Of a DNA stretch of 42,023 bases, positions 32,639 through 40,485 are shown one piece after another. The DNA lies in assembly GCA_002737115.1 (NCBI GenBank), contig NSHR01000018.1:1-42023 (forward strand), written 5' to 3'. The notes beneath the pieces are model-generated. The model searched no databases. It was not told the origin of the DNA and worked only from the letters and a program-made list of their open reading frames with translations. Every line of letters begins with the position of its first letter. The first letter of the stretch is position 1. The translations under genes and the position numbers were made by a program. The DNA is from Gemmatimonadota bacterium. Lineage in GTDB: Bacteria > Gemmatimonadota > Gemmatimonadetes > Gemmatimonadales > Gemmatimonadaceae.

Positions 32639-32830
32639 TTAGTGCTTCGTCGTGTCGGCGGCCGGAGCGGCCATCGCGGCCGAATCCATGGCCGGGGCGG
32701 CCATAGCGGCCGAATCCATAGCCGGGGCGGCGACAGGGGCAGCAGCGGCAGAATCAACGGCCGGAGCCTCTTCCTTGGCGGAGCAGGCGGCGAGCACGAG
32801 TGCAGCAGCGACGAGAGCGATGCGCTTCAT
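32639..32830 (-). CDS. small alanine-rich lipoprotein
   Basis: A 63-residue secreted lipoprotein. The signal MKRIALVAAALVLAAC ends in lipobox LAAC (Cys16), followed by SAKEEAPAVDSAAAAP and a repeated unit (AMDSAAMAAP twice), ending ADTTKH. Mature length is under 50 residues, with no folded domain evident; it may be a flexible surface or cell-wall-associated tail. ATG 32830 is chosen over upstream starts because it gives a perfect signal; GGAG lies 9 bases upstream. It has its own promoter (TTGACA-17-TAACTT) and terminator, so it is probably well expressed. I do not recognise a family. Confidence 0.8.
   Translation of the reverse strand: MKRIALVAAALVLAACSAKEEAPAVDSAAAAPVAAPAMDSAAMAAPAMDSAAMAAPAADTTKH
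32670..32729. repeat. two tandem 30-bp units inside the small lipoprotein gene
   Basis: Two copies of GCCATNGCGGCCGAATCCAT plus NGCCGGGGCG, differing at two positions, encode the AMDSAAMAAP repeats. Copy number could vary by slippage. Confidence 0.8.
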
Positions 32831-32861
32831 AGTGGAGGACTCCATACGGTGCGGTGGTTGC

Positions 32862-32887
32862 GCCGTGCGTCCTAAAAAGCGCACGGC
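32862..32887 (-). promoter_or_regulatory. hairpin in the 5' leader of the small lipoprotein
   Basis: An 8-bp stem (GCCGTGCG/CGCACGGC) with a ten-base loop carrying TTTTT lies between the promoter and the start codon. It could stabilise the message or attenuate it. Seen by eye only. Confidence 0.35.
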
Positions 32888-32924
32888 CCCCCCGGCAGAA
32901 CGCCGACGGGGATGTAACGGAATA

Positions 32925-32953
32925 AAGTTATGGCGTAGCACCGACCTGTCAAG
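32925..32953 (-). promoter_or_regulatory. promoter of the small lipoprotein gene
   Basis: On the minus strand a perfect TTGACA (32953-32948) and TAACTT (32930-32925) are separated by 17 bases. Transcription would start near 32918, giving a leader of about 88 bases. Confidence 0.65.
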
Positions 32954-33102
32954 GGTAACACCGCCCAGACCGTAAGGTTCCCAGTGAGGCCAAGCGTTTG
33001 TGACACAACGGTTTCCTCAGTGCCCGGGGCCCCAGGCGCGGCGGTCCCGGCGAACGTGGCCGTTGGCAAATACTTGCCGATCGGGCACAACTCGCCGTCT
33101 TT

Positions 33103-34632
33103 ATGCGCTCTTCCCATATCGACGTCACCGGCGGTCCCTCGGATCGCCCGCCGCACGAACTTCAGTCCAGACCAGTGTCCAGACTCCCCGAGACCCTCGG
33201 CGCGCTCAAGCGCTCCAGCTACGCCACGAATCGCCCGAAGTCCGTCAAAGACGAGATCCGGCGTAACCTGATTGCCCGCCTGCAGGCCGGCGGCCCGCTG
33301 TTCCGTGGTGTCCTTGGCTACGAAGACACCGTGATGCCCCAAATCGTGAACGCGCTCCTCGCGCGCCACAACTTCATCCTGCTCGGCCTGCGTGGCCAGG
33401 CGAAGTCGCGTATCCTCCGCGCGCTGGGCACCCTGCTCGACGAGCAGATGCCGGTCGTGGCCGGCAGTGAAGTGAACGACGATCCGTTCGCCCCGATCTC
33501 GAAGTACGCCAAGCAGCTCATCCAGGAGCACGGCGACGACACCCCGATTGGCTGGGTGTCCCGCGATCAGCGCTACGTCGAAAAGCTCGCGACGCCCGAT
33601 GCCACCATCGCCGACATCATCGGCGACGTGGACCCCATCAAGGCCGCCCGCGGTGGACACATCCTCGGCGACGAACTCACAATTCACTACGGCATGCTGC
33701 CGCGCGCCAACCGCGGCATCTTTGCGTTGAACGAACTCCCCGACCTCGCCGGTAAGGTACAGGTGGGTCTGTTCAACATCATGCAGGAAGGCGACGTGCA
33801 GATCAAAGGCTACCCGGTGCGCCTCGCACTCGATGTCCTGCTCTGCTTCACCGCCAATCCCGAAGACTACACGGCCCGCGGCAAGATCATCACGCCGCTC
33901 AAGGACCGCATCGGCAGCGAGATCATCACCCACTACCCCGAAAGCGTCGAACTCGGCGTCGAGATCACGCGCCAGGAAGCGTGGACGCAACGCACCGGCG
34001 GCGTGCAAATCCGCGTACCCGACCTGATCGAGGAAGTGGTGGAGCGGATCGCCTTTGAAGCACGTGACGATAAGCGCATCGACAAGCGTTCCGGCGTGTC
34101 GCAGCGCATGCCGATCACCGCGATGGAAAGCGTGGTGTCGAACGCCGAGCAGCGCGCCCTGCGCAACGGCGATACTGAAGCCGTACCGCGCGTGGCCGAC
34201 GTGTACGCCGCCCTGCCCGCGATCACCGGCAAGATTGAGCTCGAGTACGAGGGAGAACTCGTGGGCGGCGCCACGATCGCCAAGGATCTCATTCGCCGCG
34301 CCTGCGATGCGACCCTGCGTGAACGCGCCGGGGATATCGACGCGGAAGACGTGATCATGTGGTTCGACGGCGGTGGCGCACTGCAGGTGGCCGACGAAAT
34401 CGCGATGAATCTCGTGCGCCAGGGCTTCGAAGCGGTGCCGGGTCTCGTGCAAACGGTGATCGCGCTCGGACTCGCGAAAAAGGGCGACGATGCGATGATC
34501 GTGGTGGCCTGCGAGCTGGTCCTCGAGGCGCTGGTGGCGCGACGGAAGATTTCACGATCGGACCAAGGGACGTACGGGAAGGCGGAACGAGAGGCGCGCC
34601 GACCGAAGGGACAGCAGGATTACTTTGGCTGA
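33103..34632 (+). CDS. MoxR/Mg-chelatase-like AAA+ ATPase
   Basis: A 509-residue AAA+ protein related to MoxR and the ChlI/BchI subunit of magnesium chelatase. Walker A is GLRGQAKS (95-102), Walker B is GIFALNELPDL (around 205-215), and the following helix VQVGLFNIMQEGDVQIKGY is the typical H2/presensor insert. Sensor-type CFTANPEDYTARGKIITPL and the C-terminal lid are present. Such ATPases usually act as chaperones with a VWA-domain partner, but no VWA gene is adjacent here. The ATG at 33103 gives about 30 weakly conserved residues; GTG 33175 is another possible start. Repeat copy B begins 6 bases after the stop. Confidence 0.88.
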   Translation: MRSSHIDVTGGPSDRPPHELQSRPVSRLPETLGALKRSSYATNRPKSVKDEIRRNLIARLQAGGPLFRGVLGYEDTVMPQIVNALLARHNFILLGLRGQAKSRILRALGTLLDEQMPVVAGSEVNDDPFAPISKYAKQLIQEHGDDTPIGWVSRDQRYVEKLATPDATIADIIGDVDPIKAARGGHILGDELTIHYGMLPRANRGIFALNELPDLAGKVQVGLFNIMQEGDVQIKGYPVRLALDVLLCFTANPEDYTARGKIITPLKDRIGSEIITHYPESVELGVEITRQEAWTQRTGGVQIRVPDLIEEVVERIAFEARDDKRIDKRSGVSQRMPITAMESVVSNAEQRALRNGDTEAVPRVADVYAALPAITGKIELEYEGELVGGATIAKDLIRRACDATLRERAGDIDAEDVIMWFDGGGALQVADEIAMNLVRQGFEAVPGLVQTVIALGLAKKGDDAMIVVACELVLEALVARRKISRSDQGTYGKAEREARRPKGQQDYFG

Positions 34633-34638
34633 GGGCTG

Positions 34639-34917
34639 AACAGCCTAGTAACGACCCAGTACTGAGTGGGCAGAATTCTGGCGTCTGACTGGGTATAGTG
34701 GTCAGAGTTGAGCAGCCATAGTCCACAGTGCCGAGCGGGTTTCATGGATCTGACGATTCATGAGGCCTCCGCTCGGCACTCGCTTTAGGGGTGCCCCACC
34801 CCCCGCCACCCCCACACGCCGTCAGGAAATTCTCGGCACTGAGCACTGTAGCTGCTGAATTCTGACCACTATACCCAGTCTGACGCCCCAGTTCTGAGCA
34901 CCGAGTACTGGGCTGTT
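34639..34917. repeat. intergenic inverted-repeat element, copy B
   Basis: A non-coding 279-bp element filling most of the 365-base gap 34633-34997. Its ends are AACAGCC and GGCTGTT. The left arm (34639 to about 34742) and right arm (about 34824-34917) are long imperfect inverted repeats sharing GGCGTC(A/T)GACTGGGTATA, then GTGGTCAGA and CACAGTGCCGAG. The spacer of about 80 bases is C-rich. It starts 6 bases after the AAA+ ATPase stop. The transcript would fold into one long hairpin. The remainder to 34997 is pyrimidine-rich, with no recognised signal. Confidence 0.85.
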
Positions 34918-34997
34918 TGTTCCTCCCCCATTAAGTCCAACAGGCCGACCTTCCCCCGCGTAGTTCGACAGTCCCCGTCCCCTACGCACTCCCCCTG

Positions 34998-37181
34998 ATG
35001 CCCTCTGTGCCCCGTCGTCCCGTACGGCTGATCGTGGCTGCCGGCGCCCTCGGTCTCTTAGGCCCTCAGGTCGCCCAGGCCCAAACCCAGACCGACTCGC
35101 TTGCTCGGCGCGACAGTCTCGCCCGCTCGCTGGCCCCGTTTGCCGTGCGCGCCACGCGCAGCACGCAGAGCTCCTTTACGGCCCCGCTGGCGATCACGCA
35201 CATCGACAAGTCACAGTTTTCGGCCAAGTCGGGGTTCGGGCTCAACGACGCGCTCGGCAATGTGCCGGGGGTGCTCGTGCAGTCGCGCTACGGCACCAGC
35301 GATGTCCGCATCGCGATCCGTGGCTTCGGTGCCCGTGGCGCCGGTGACCGCAGCAATGCCGGCACCTCCCGCGGGGTGCGCGTGCTGCTGGACGGCATGC
35401 CGGAAACCGAACCGGATGGCCGCACGTCGTTCGACAACATCGATCTCGCCGCCGCGGAAGGGATCGATGTGATCCGCTCGAACGCCAGCGCGCTGTGGGG
35501 CAATGCCGCCGGTGGTGTAATCAGCGTGTCCACCGTGCCCGTGATCGATCGTCCGTTCGCCACCATGCAGTACCAGAGCGGGAGCTACGGCCTGCAGCGC
35601 TACATCGCGCAAACCGGCACCCCCATCGGCACCAAGGGCGGGGTGGCCTACGCCACCTTCGTCAACACGAACTTCGACGGCTGGCGGGTGAATTCCGACG
35701 CGCGTCGCGTGCTGGTGAACACCGGTATCGTTGCTCCCGTGGGCGACAAGACGCAAATGCGCATCCACCTGCTCGGCGCCAACAATCTGTTCCACGTGCC
35801 CGGCCCACTCTCGGCCGATCAAGTCGCGTCCAATCCGCGGCAAGCCAACGCCACCTACGACGGCCGCGACGAGCGTCGATTCAACCGCCTCGCCCGACTC
35901 GGCGCCAGCGTGGAGCATGCGCTCGACGACAAGTCGAGCGTGTCCGTGATGGCGTACATCAACCCCAAGTATCTCCAGCGCTCCGAGCGCGGCACGTTCC
36001 GCGACTTCACGCGCTACCATGGTGGTGCGAACGCGGCGTATAACCGACAGGACGTGGTATCGCCCACGTTCACCAACCGCTTCACGGCCGGTATCGATCA
36101 GGCGTATCAGGACGGCGCCGTGCTGTTCTACAACCTGAGCGCCACCAACGGTCGCGGCACGACGCTGCGCGACAACAAAAAAGAAGGCGCCTACAACGGC
36201 GGCATCTTCCTCGAAGACGAATTCACGCTCAACAACACGCTGGGCATCACGCTCGGCCTGCGCGGCGACGCGATTGCGTACTACTACAAGAACTTCCTGA
36301 ATCCGAAAACCGACGCGAGCCGCACCTTCTCGCAACTCACGCCGAAGATCGGCGCGTCATGGCGCCTGTCGAAAACGCATACGCTCTACGCCAACGTGGG
36401 CGGCGGTGTCGAAGCCCCCGCCGGCAACGAAACCGATCCCGCCGGCACCTTTGGACAGGACACGGTCACGGCCCTCAATCCGCTGCTTGAGCCGATCCGC
36501 TCGTACACATACGAAGTGGGCACCAAGCAGATCTTTATGGTCGGCGATGGCTCGGGCATAGTGACCAGCGTGTCGTACGACGCGGCCGCGTACCTCACGA
36601 ACGTGCGCAATGAGATCGTGCCTTACCGCGGCGGACGGTTCTACTTCATGGCCGGCCGCGCCCGTCGCACTGGCGCCGAGATGGCCGTGACCGCGCTCGC
36701 CAAAGGCGACCTGCGCTTCGAGAATTCCCTCACGCTCTCGCGCAACAGGTACACTGACTACGTGGTCGACTCCGTGCACTACGGCAAGCCGGGCGCGACC
36801 GCCGACTACAGCGGCAATCGCATCGTCGGCATCCCCGACTGGTTTTACGGCTCCAACGCCACGTGGTCACCGTCCAAGGCGCCCCTCGGTCTCGCGGCGC
36901 AGGTCGGCGTGCAAGGCACCGGCGGCTACTGGGCGGACGACGCGAACGCCGTACGGGTAGCGGAGGCACATATCGTGAGCGCCAGCCTTCGCGCCGATCG
37001 CCTCGTGCGGGTGGGCGACGCGACCGTGAAGGGGTTCCTGACGATCGAGAATCTCACCGATCGCCGCTTCATTGGCTCGGCGTTTCTCAACCCGGACATC
37101 GTGAATGGGAAAGCGCTGGCGTTCGAGCCGGGCATGCCGAGAACAGTGATGCTGTCGTTCTCGGTTTCGCGGGGGCGCTGA
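34998..37181 (+). CDS. TonB-dependent outer-membrane receptor
   Basis: A 727-residue gated outer-membrane receptor. The signal peptide ends AQA (about residue 28). The plug domain covers about 45-170 with GFGLNDALGNVPGVLVQSRY, IAIRGFGARGAGDRS, VRVLLDGMPETEPDGRT and ALWGNAAGGVISV. A 22-strand barrel follows, ending MLSFSVSRGR. The plug style (FecA/siderophore-like) suggests an iron-chelate substrate, but no Fur box or siderophore gene is near, so cobalamin or a sugar cannot be excluded. It is bracketed by repeat copies B and C. The start is ATG 34998, without a clear ribosome-binding site. Confidence 0.93.
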   Translation: MPSVPRRPVRLIVAAGALGLLGPQVAQAQTQTDSLARRDSLARSLAPFAVRATRSTQSSFTAPLAITHIDKSQFSAKSGFGLNDALGNVPGVLVQSRYGTSDVRIAIRGFGARGAGDRSNAGTSRGVRVLLDGMPETEPDGRTSFDNIDLAAAEGIDVIRSNASALWGNAAGGVISVSTVPVIDRPFATMQYQSGSYGLQRYIAQTGTPIGTKGGVAYATFVNTNFDGWRVNSDARRVLVNTGIVAPVGDKTQMRIHLLGANNLFHVPGPLSADQVASNPRQANATYDGRDERRFNRLARLGASVEHALDDKSSVSVMAYINPKYLQRSERGTFRDFTRYHGGANAAYNRQDVVSPTFTNRFTAGIDQAYQDGAVLFYNLSATNGRGTTLRDNKKEGAYNGGIFLEDEFTLNNTLGITLGLRGDAIAYYYKNFLNPKTDASRTFSQLTPKIGASWRLSKTHTLYANVGGGVEAPAGNETDPAGTFGQDTVTALNPLLEPIRSYTYEVGTKQIFMVGDGSGIVTSVSYDAAAYLTNVRNEIVPYRGGRFYFMAGRARRTGAEMAVTALAKGDLRFENSLTLSRNRYTDYVVDSVHYGKPGATADYSGNRIVGIPDWFYGSNATWSPSKAPLGLAAQVGVQGTGGYWADDANAVRVAEAHIVSASLRADRLVRVGDATVKGFLTIENLTDRRFIGSAFLNPDIVNGKALAFEPGMPRTVMLSFSVSRGR

Positions 37182-37208
37182 TCATTGATCACTGAACGCT
37201 GAACAGCG

Positions 37209-37486
37209 CGGAACTGCTCAGTACTCGGTGTTCTGAACTCTGGCATCAGACTGGGTAGAGCGGTCTGAATTCAGCAACGACAGTCCACAGTGCCGAGCGG
37301 GTTTCGTGGAGCTGACGATCGCGAGACCATCGCACGGCACGTTGCGCAGCGGCCACCACCAGCCCCCCCCGCCGTCCGCACACGCAGTCAGGAAGTTCTC
37401 GCCACTGAGCACTGTAGCTGCTCAGCTCTGACCACCATACCCAGTCTGACGCCGGAATTCAGTTCACTCAGTACTGGGCAGTTCCG
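37209..37486. repeat. intergenic inverted-repeat element, copy C
   Basis: A 278-bp element in the convergent 320-base gap 37182-37501. Ends are CGGAACTGC and GCAGTTCCG. Left arm (37209 to about 37312) and right arm (about 37386-37486) match those of copy B, and the spacer also aligns (CTGACGAT at the left, CACACGC(A/C)GTCAGG at the right), in the same orientation. It ends 15 bases before the stop of the dockerin gene. Confidence 0.85.
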
Positions 37487-37501
37487 GAAGGTACCGCGCC
37501 G

Positions 37502-39961
37502 TTACTGCTGTTTCCCCACGCAAAGCGTCGGCGCCGCCGCACCGACCGCAAACTGCAGAATCGACAGCACATCACCCGAGTCCAGCACGCCGTTACAGTT
37601 CGCGTCCGCGCGCGGCATCGGGTTCGGCGCGCTGGCCGGCAGCACGCCCACCAGCGCCTGTTGCGCCAGTGATGCATCAAACGCGTTCACGGCACCATCC
37701 GCGTTCACATCGCCGCGCAGCACGCTCGCTCCTGCCACGATAGTGGTCGCCCACAACCCACGACCATACGTGCTGGCGTACAGGTTACCCGTGGCCGCCT
37801 GGTACACCAGGTCCAGCACACGCGCATTCGGGAACCCCTGATTGGCCGCGCTCCACGACGCGCCGTTGTCGGTGGACTCATAAATGCCCACGTCGGCCGC
37901 GGCAAATATTCTCGACGTGCCCGGTACCATCACAACGGCGTTGAACGGAATGTCCGGCAGTGAACCGGTCAGGTTCGCCCAGGTCACGCCAAAATCATCG
38001 GTGGCGTACACGTGTCCCGTGCCCGTACCGGAGTGCGAGATTACCGCGCGACCGGGCACCGCTGCGTCGGGGGCGATATCGGTGACGGCGCGGTTCGGCA
38101 GCGTGCTCGAAACCACCGTAAACGTTGCCCCCGCGTCTTGCGACAGCTGCACATTCCCGTCGCTGGTGCCGACCCAGATGATCCGCGAGTCAACCGGTGA
38201 AACCGCCAGACTGGTAATCGTGCCGGTGCCGCGCGTGAGGTCTCCGGTGAGGATGCCCCACTGCGCGCCCTCGTTCACCGTGCGCCACAGTCGATACGTG
38301 GCGTAGTACAGCGTGGCCGAGTTGAGCGGGTCGATGATCATTGGCGACAGGAATGCCTTCCGGTCGGTGCTGGTGAATCCGCGCTGTACCTGCGAGATGC
38401 TCGTGCCGAGCGGATTGCGTGTGACGCGCACGATGAAACCGGTGCCGTAGCTGGTGGTCCAAAACACGTTCGAGTTCGTAGGGCTGAAGGCGTTCCATCC
38501 GCCATCGCCGCTCGGCGCCGACATCGTCCAGAAACCTGAGCCAAAGCCCCAAAGCGAACTGTTATCCTGCAGCCCGCCGGCAATAAAATCGGGGATCGTG
38601 GGGTGCACCGCGATGCCCGGGTAGAACTGGGTAACCGAGATGTTCGTGTTGCGACTCACCCAGCTGTTGCCGCGATCGTACGACGCGTGCACGCCACCAT
38701 CGCAGCCGCCCACGATCACATTCGGATCGCTCGGCGCGTACTCGAAGGCATGCCAGTCCACGTGCAAGTCGTAGGCGATTAGCGAGAAACTCTGCCCGCC
38801 ATTGCGCGACCGGTACATGCGCGATCCGCCCAGGATCACCGTGTTGGCATCCTGCGGGTCGACTTCGAGTACGAGGTCATACGTGCCCTGCGTGCCGAAA
38901 TCGAGTCGCGACTGCCCGCCGTACACACCTTGCGCCGTGAGCACCGTAGGCGTGGCACTGGCGCCGTCAAGACGCACCAGCTTGTCCATCCGTGAACTCA
39001 CCACTTCCACCGCCCACACCGAATTCGGCGTGATGGGGGACACCGCCAGCGAGATGCGCTGTACCGTAGTGCCGGTGGCGTACACCTGCAACCAGGTGGC
39101 GCCGCGATCGGTGCTGCGGTACACGCCGTTCGCGGTCGTACCTGTCCCGGCACGCGCTGCCCACACGATGTTGTCGTTGGCGGGGTCGAACTCCACATCA
39201 GTCACGAAGCCCGTAAGCACCGTGCTCCAAGCGGAACCGCTGTTGGTGCTGCGATGCAGCCCGTTGTTGGCCGCGTACAGCACCACGCTCGTGTTCTGCG
39301 TGCCGGCCAGGCTCGGTGCCACCCGAATACGATAGGCGCGGGTGTTCTGCGAACCGTTCACCGGCGCCAGCACGCCGGCCCCGTTGATCTCCGTCCACGA
39401 AGTGCCGCCGTCGAAGGAGCGCAGCAACCCACAGCCGTTCGACTGCGCGGGCTCGCCCGTACCCACGTATACGATGTTCGGATTCACCGGATCGATCGCG
39501 ATCGAACCGGTGTTCAGCGAACACTGATTGTCGGTGAGCGGAGTCCACGTGGCGCCGCCGTTGGTCGTGCGCCATACGCCACCACTCGCCGAGCCGGCGT
39601 ACACGATGCTGGGGTTGGTGGGGTGAATGGCAATGGTGCGAATGCGACCACCGTCGGCGTTTGGCGACGAACCATAAAAGCCGCTGGTCTGGAAGCCGAA
39701 CGGCCCCACCGAGCGCCATGGCGCTACCTGCACGCTGGACGCCGCCCCCGATGCGGCGCGCGCCGGCGCGCCGAAGGCCGCGGCTCGTGCGGCGTACACG
39801 GGATTTTGTGTGTATTCACCGAATGGATACGCCCGCAGCTGCTCCATCCATTCGCGACGCACGTCGAAGCCCGCCTCGCGCTGCTCTTCCACCTGCGCCT
39901 GCACCGCCACCGGCATCGCCGCCAGCAGCGCCAACGCGAGGTACGTCCGTGAGGTGCTCAC
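37502..39961 (-). CDS. secreted Asp-box beta-propeller protein with C-terminal type I dockerin
   Basis: An 819-residue exported protein. The signal peptide ends VQA (residue 22). Residues about 75-740 form one or two beta-propellers of the sortilin/GH74/sialidase kind, with at least nine Asp-box loops (for example TTNGGATWTPL, RSFDGGTSWTEI, RSTDRGATWLQV, LSQDAGATFTVV, ESTDNGASWSAA). The C-terminus is a dockerin. Calcium loop 1 is DVNADGAVNAFD (751-762) and loop 2 is DANCNGVLDSGD (786-797), with ligands at loop positions 1, 3, 5, 9 and 12, joined by helical linkers. Enzymatic activity is unproven. GTG 39961 overlaps the upstream cohesin-like gene stop (GTGA), so partners are probably co-translated. 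Confidence 0.88.
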   Translation of the reverse strand: MSTSRTYLALALLAAMPVAVQAQVEEQREAGFDVRREWMEQLRAYPFGEYTQNPVYAARAAAFGAPARAASGAASSVQVAPWRSVGPFGFQTSGFYGSSPNADGGRIRTIAIHPTNPSIVYAGSASGGVWRTTNGGATWTPLTDNQCSLNTGSIAIDPVNPNIVYVGTGEPAQSNGCGLLRSFDGGTSWTEINGAGVLAPVNGSQNTRAYRIRVAPSLAGTQNTSVVLYAANNGLHRSTNSGSAWSTVLTGFVTDVEFDPANDNIVWAARAGTGTTANGVYRSTDRGATWLQVYATGTTVQRISLAVSPITPNSVWAVEVVSSRMDKLVRLDGASATPTVLTAQGVYGGQSRLDFGTQGTYDLVLEVDPQDANTVILGGSRMYRSRNGGQSFSLIAYDLHVDWHAFEYAPSDPNVIVGGCDGGVHASYDRGNSWVSRNTNISVTQFYPGIAVHPTIPDFIAGGLQDNSSLWGFGSGFWTMSAPSGDGGWNAFSPTNSNVFWTTSYGTGFIVRVTRNPLGTSISQVQRGFTSTDRKAFLSPMIIDPLNSATLYYATYRLWRTVNEGAQWGILTGDLTRGTGTITSLAVSPVDSRIIWVGTSDGNVQLSQDAGATFTVVSSTLPNRAVTDIAPDAAVPGRAVISHSGTGTGHVYATDDFGVTWANLTGSLPDIPFNAVVMVPGTSRIFAAADVGIYESTDNGASWSAANQGFPNARVLDLVYQAATGNLYASTYGRGLWATTIVAGASVLRGDVNADGAVNAFDASLAQQALVGVLPASAPNPMPRADANCNGVLDSGDVLSILQFAVGAAAPTLCVGKQQ

Positions 39962-40485
39962 TTGATCACCGCCGTGGGCAGCACGGTGGTACGGCCACGT
40001 AGGTCCGTCGCATCCGACAGGTGCAGCTCACTCAGTTGCAGCGACAATGTTGACGCGGCGTTCGCAGTACGCGCCACGAACCGCACGCGCGCGAACACGT
40101 CGGTGGTGAACCCGGTGGCATGCGCCGCCGCGATCATCACCCGCCCGCGAGCCGCATGCACGGCGCGCAACGCGCCGTCGCTAGGGCTGGCATCAGCGAG
40201 GTAGCGCAGCTGGGTGCTGTCGTAGGCCACGGCAGCGGTCATACTCACCGGCTTCGCCTGTATACTGGCCACGTTGTCGGCGCCAAGCAGTCCGCTCACG
40301 CGCACATCCACCGTAATCACACTGTCGCCAACTGCCGGCGGCGTGAACACCAGCTGCGCGGTAGGCTGTGTATTCGGCAGCGGGCTCACCGTGCCATCAC
40401 CCAGCGTCTCTCGGCACGCCGATATCACCAGCGCGCTACTGAGCGCGGCCAGCACGCGTACCGCTGCGGTCATATTGCGTCTCAC
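39958..40485 (-). CDS. cohesin-like lipoprotein
   Basis: A 175-residue lipoprotein. GTG 40485 opens a basic signal sequence ending in lipobox ISAC, lipidated at Cys24. The rest is one beta-sandwich of about 130 residues with the pattern of a cohesin/CBM-like fold: VITVDVRVSGL at the start, AAVAYDSTQLRYLADASP in the middle, RVMIAAAHATGF, then FARVRFVARTANAASTLSLQ and LSELHLSDATDL at the end. Cohesins bind dockerins, and the next gene encodes a dockerin protein. The assignment is by motif reading, not by search. Both ends overlap neighbours as GTGA, giving a tight operon with the partial gene upstream. Confidence 0.7.
   Translation of the reverse strand: MRRNMTAAVRVLAALSSALVISACRETLGDGTVSPLPNTQPTAQLVFTPPAVGDSVITVDVRVSGLLGADNVASIQAKPVSMTAAVAYDSTQLRYLADASPSDGALRAVHAARGRVMIAAAHATGFTTDVFARVRFVARTANAASTLSLQLSELHLSDATDLRGRTTVLPTAVIK

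Noticed and set aside
37346-37380. C-rich spacer of repeat copy C (and of B) as a possible i-motif or G-quadruplex
   Set aside because: The cytosine runs are irregular and differ between copies; no regular four-run pattern could be supported.
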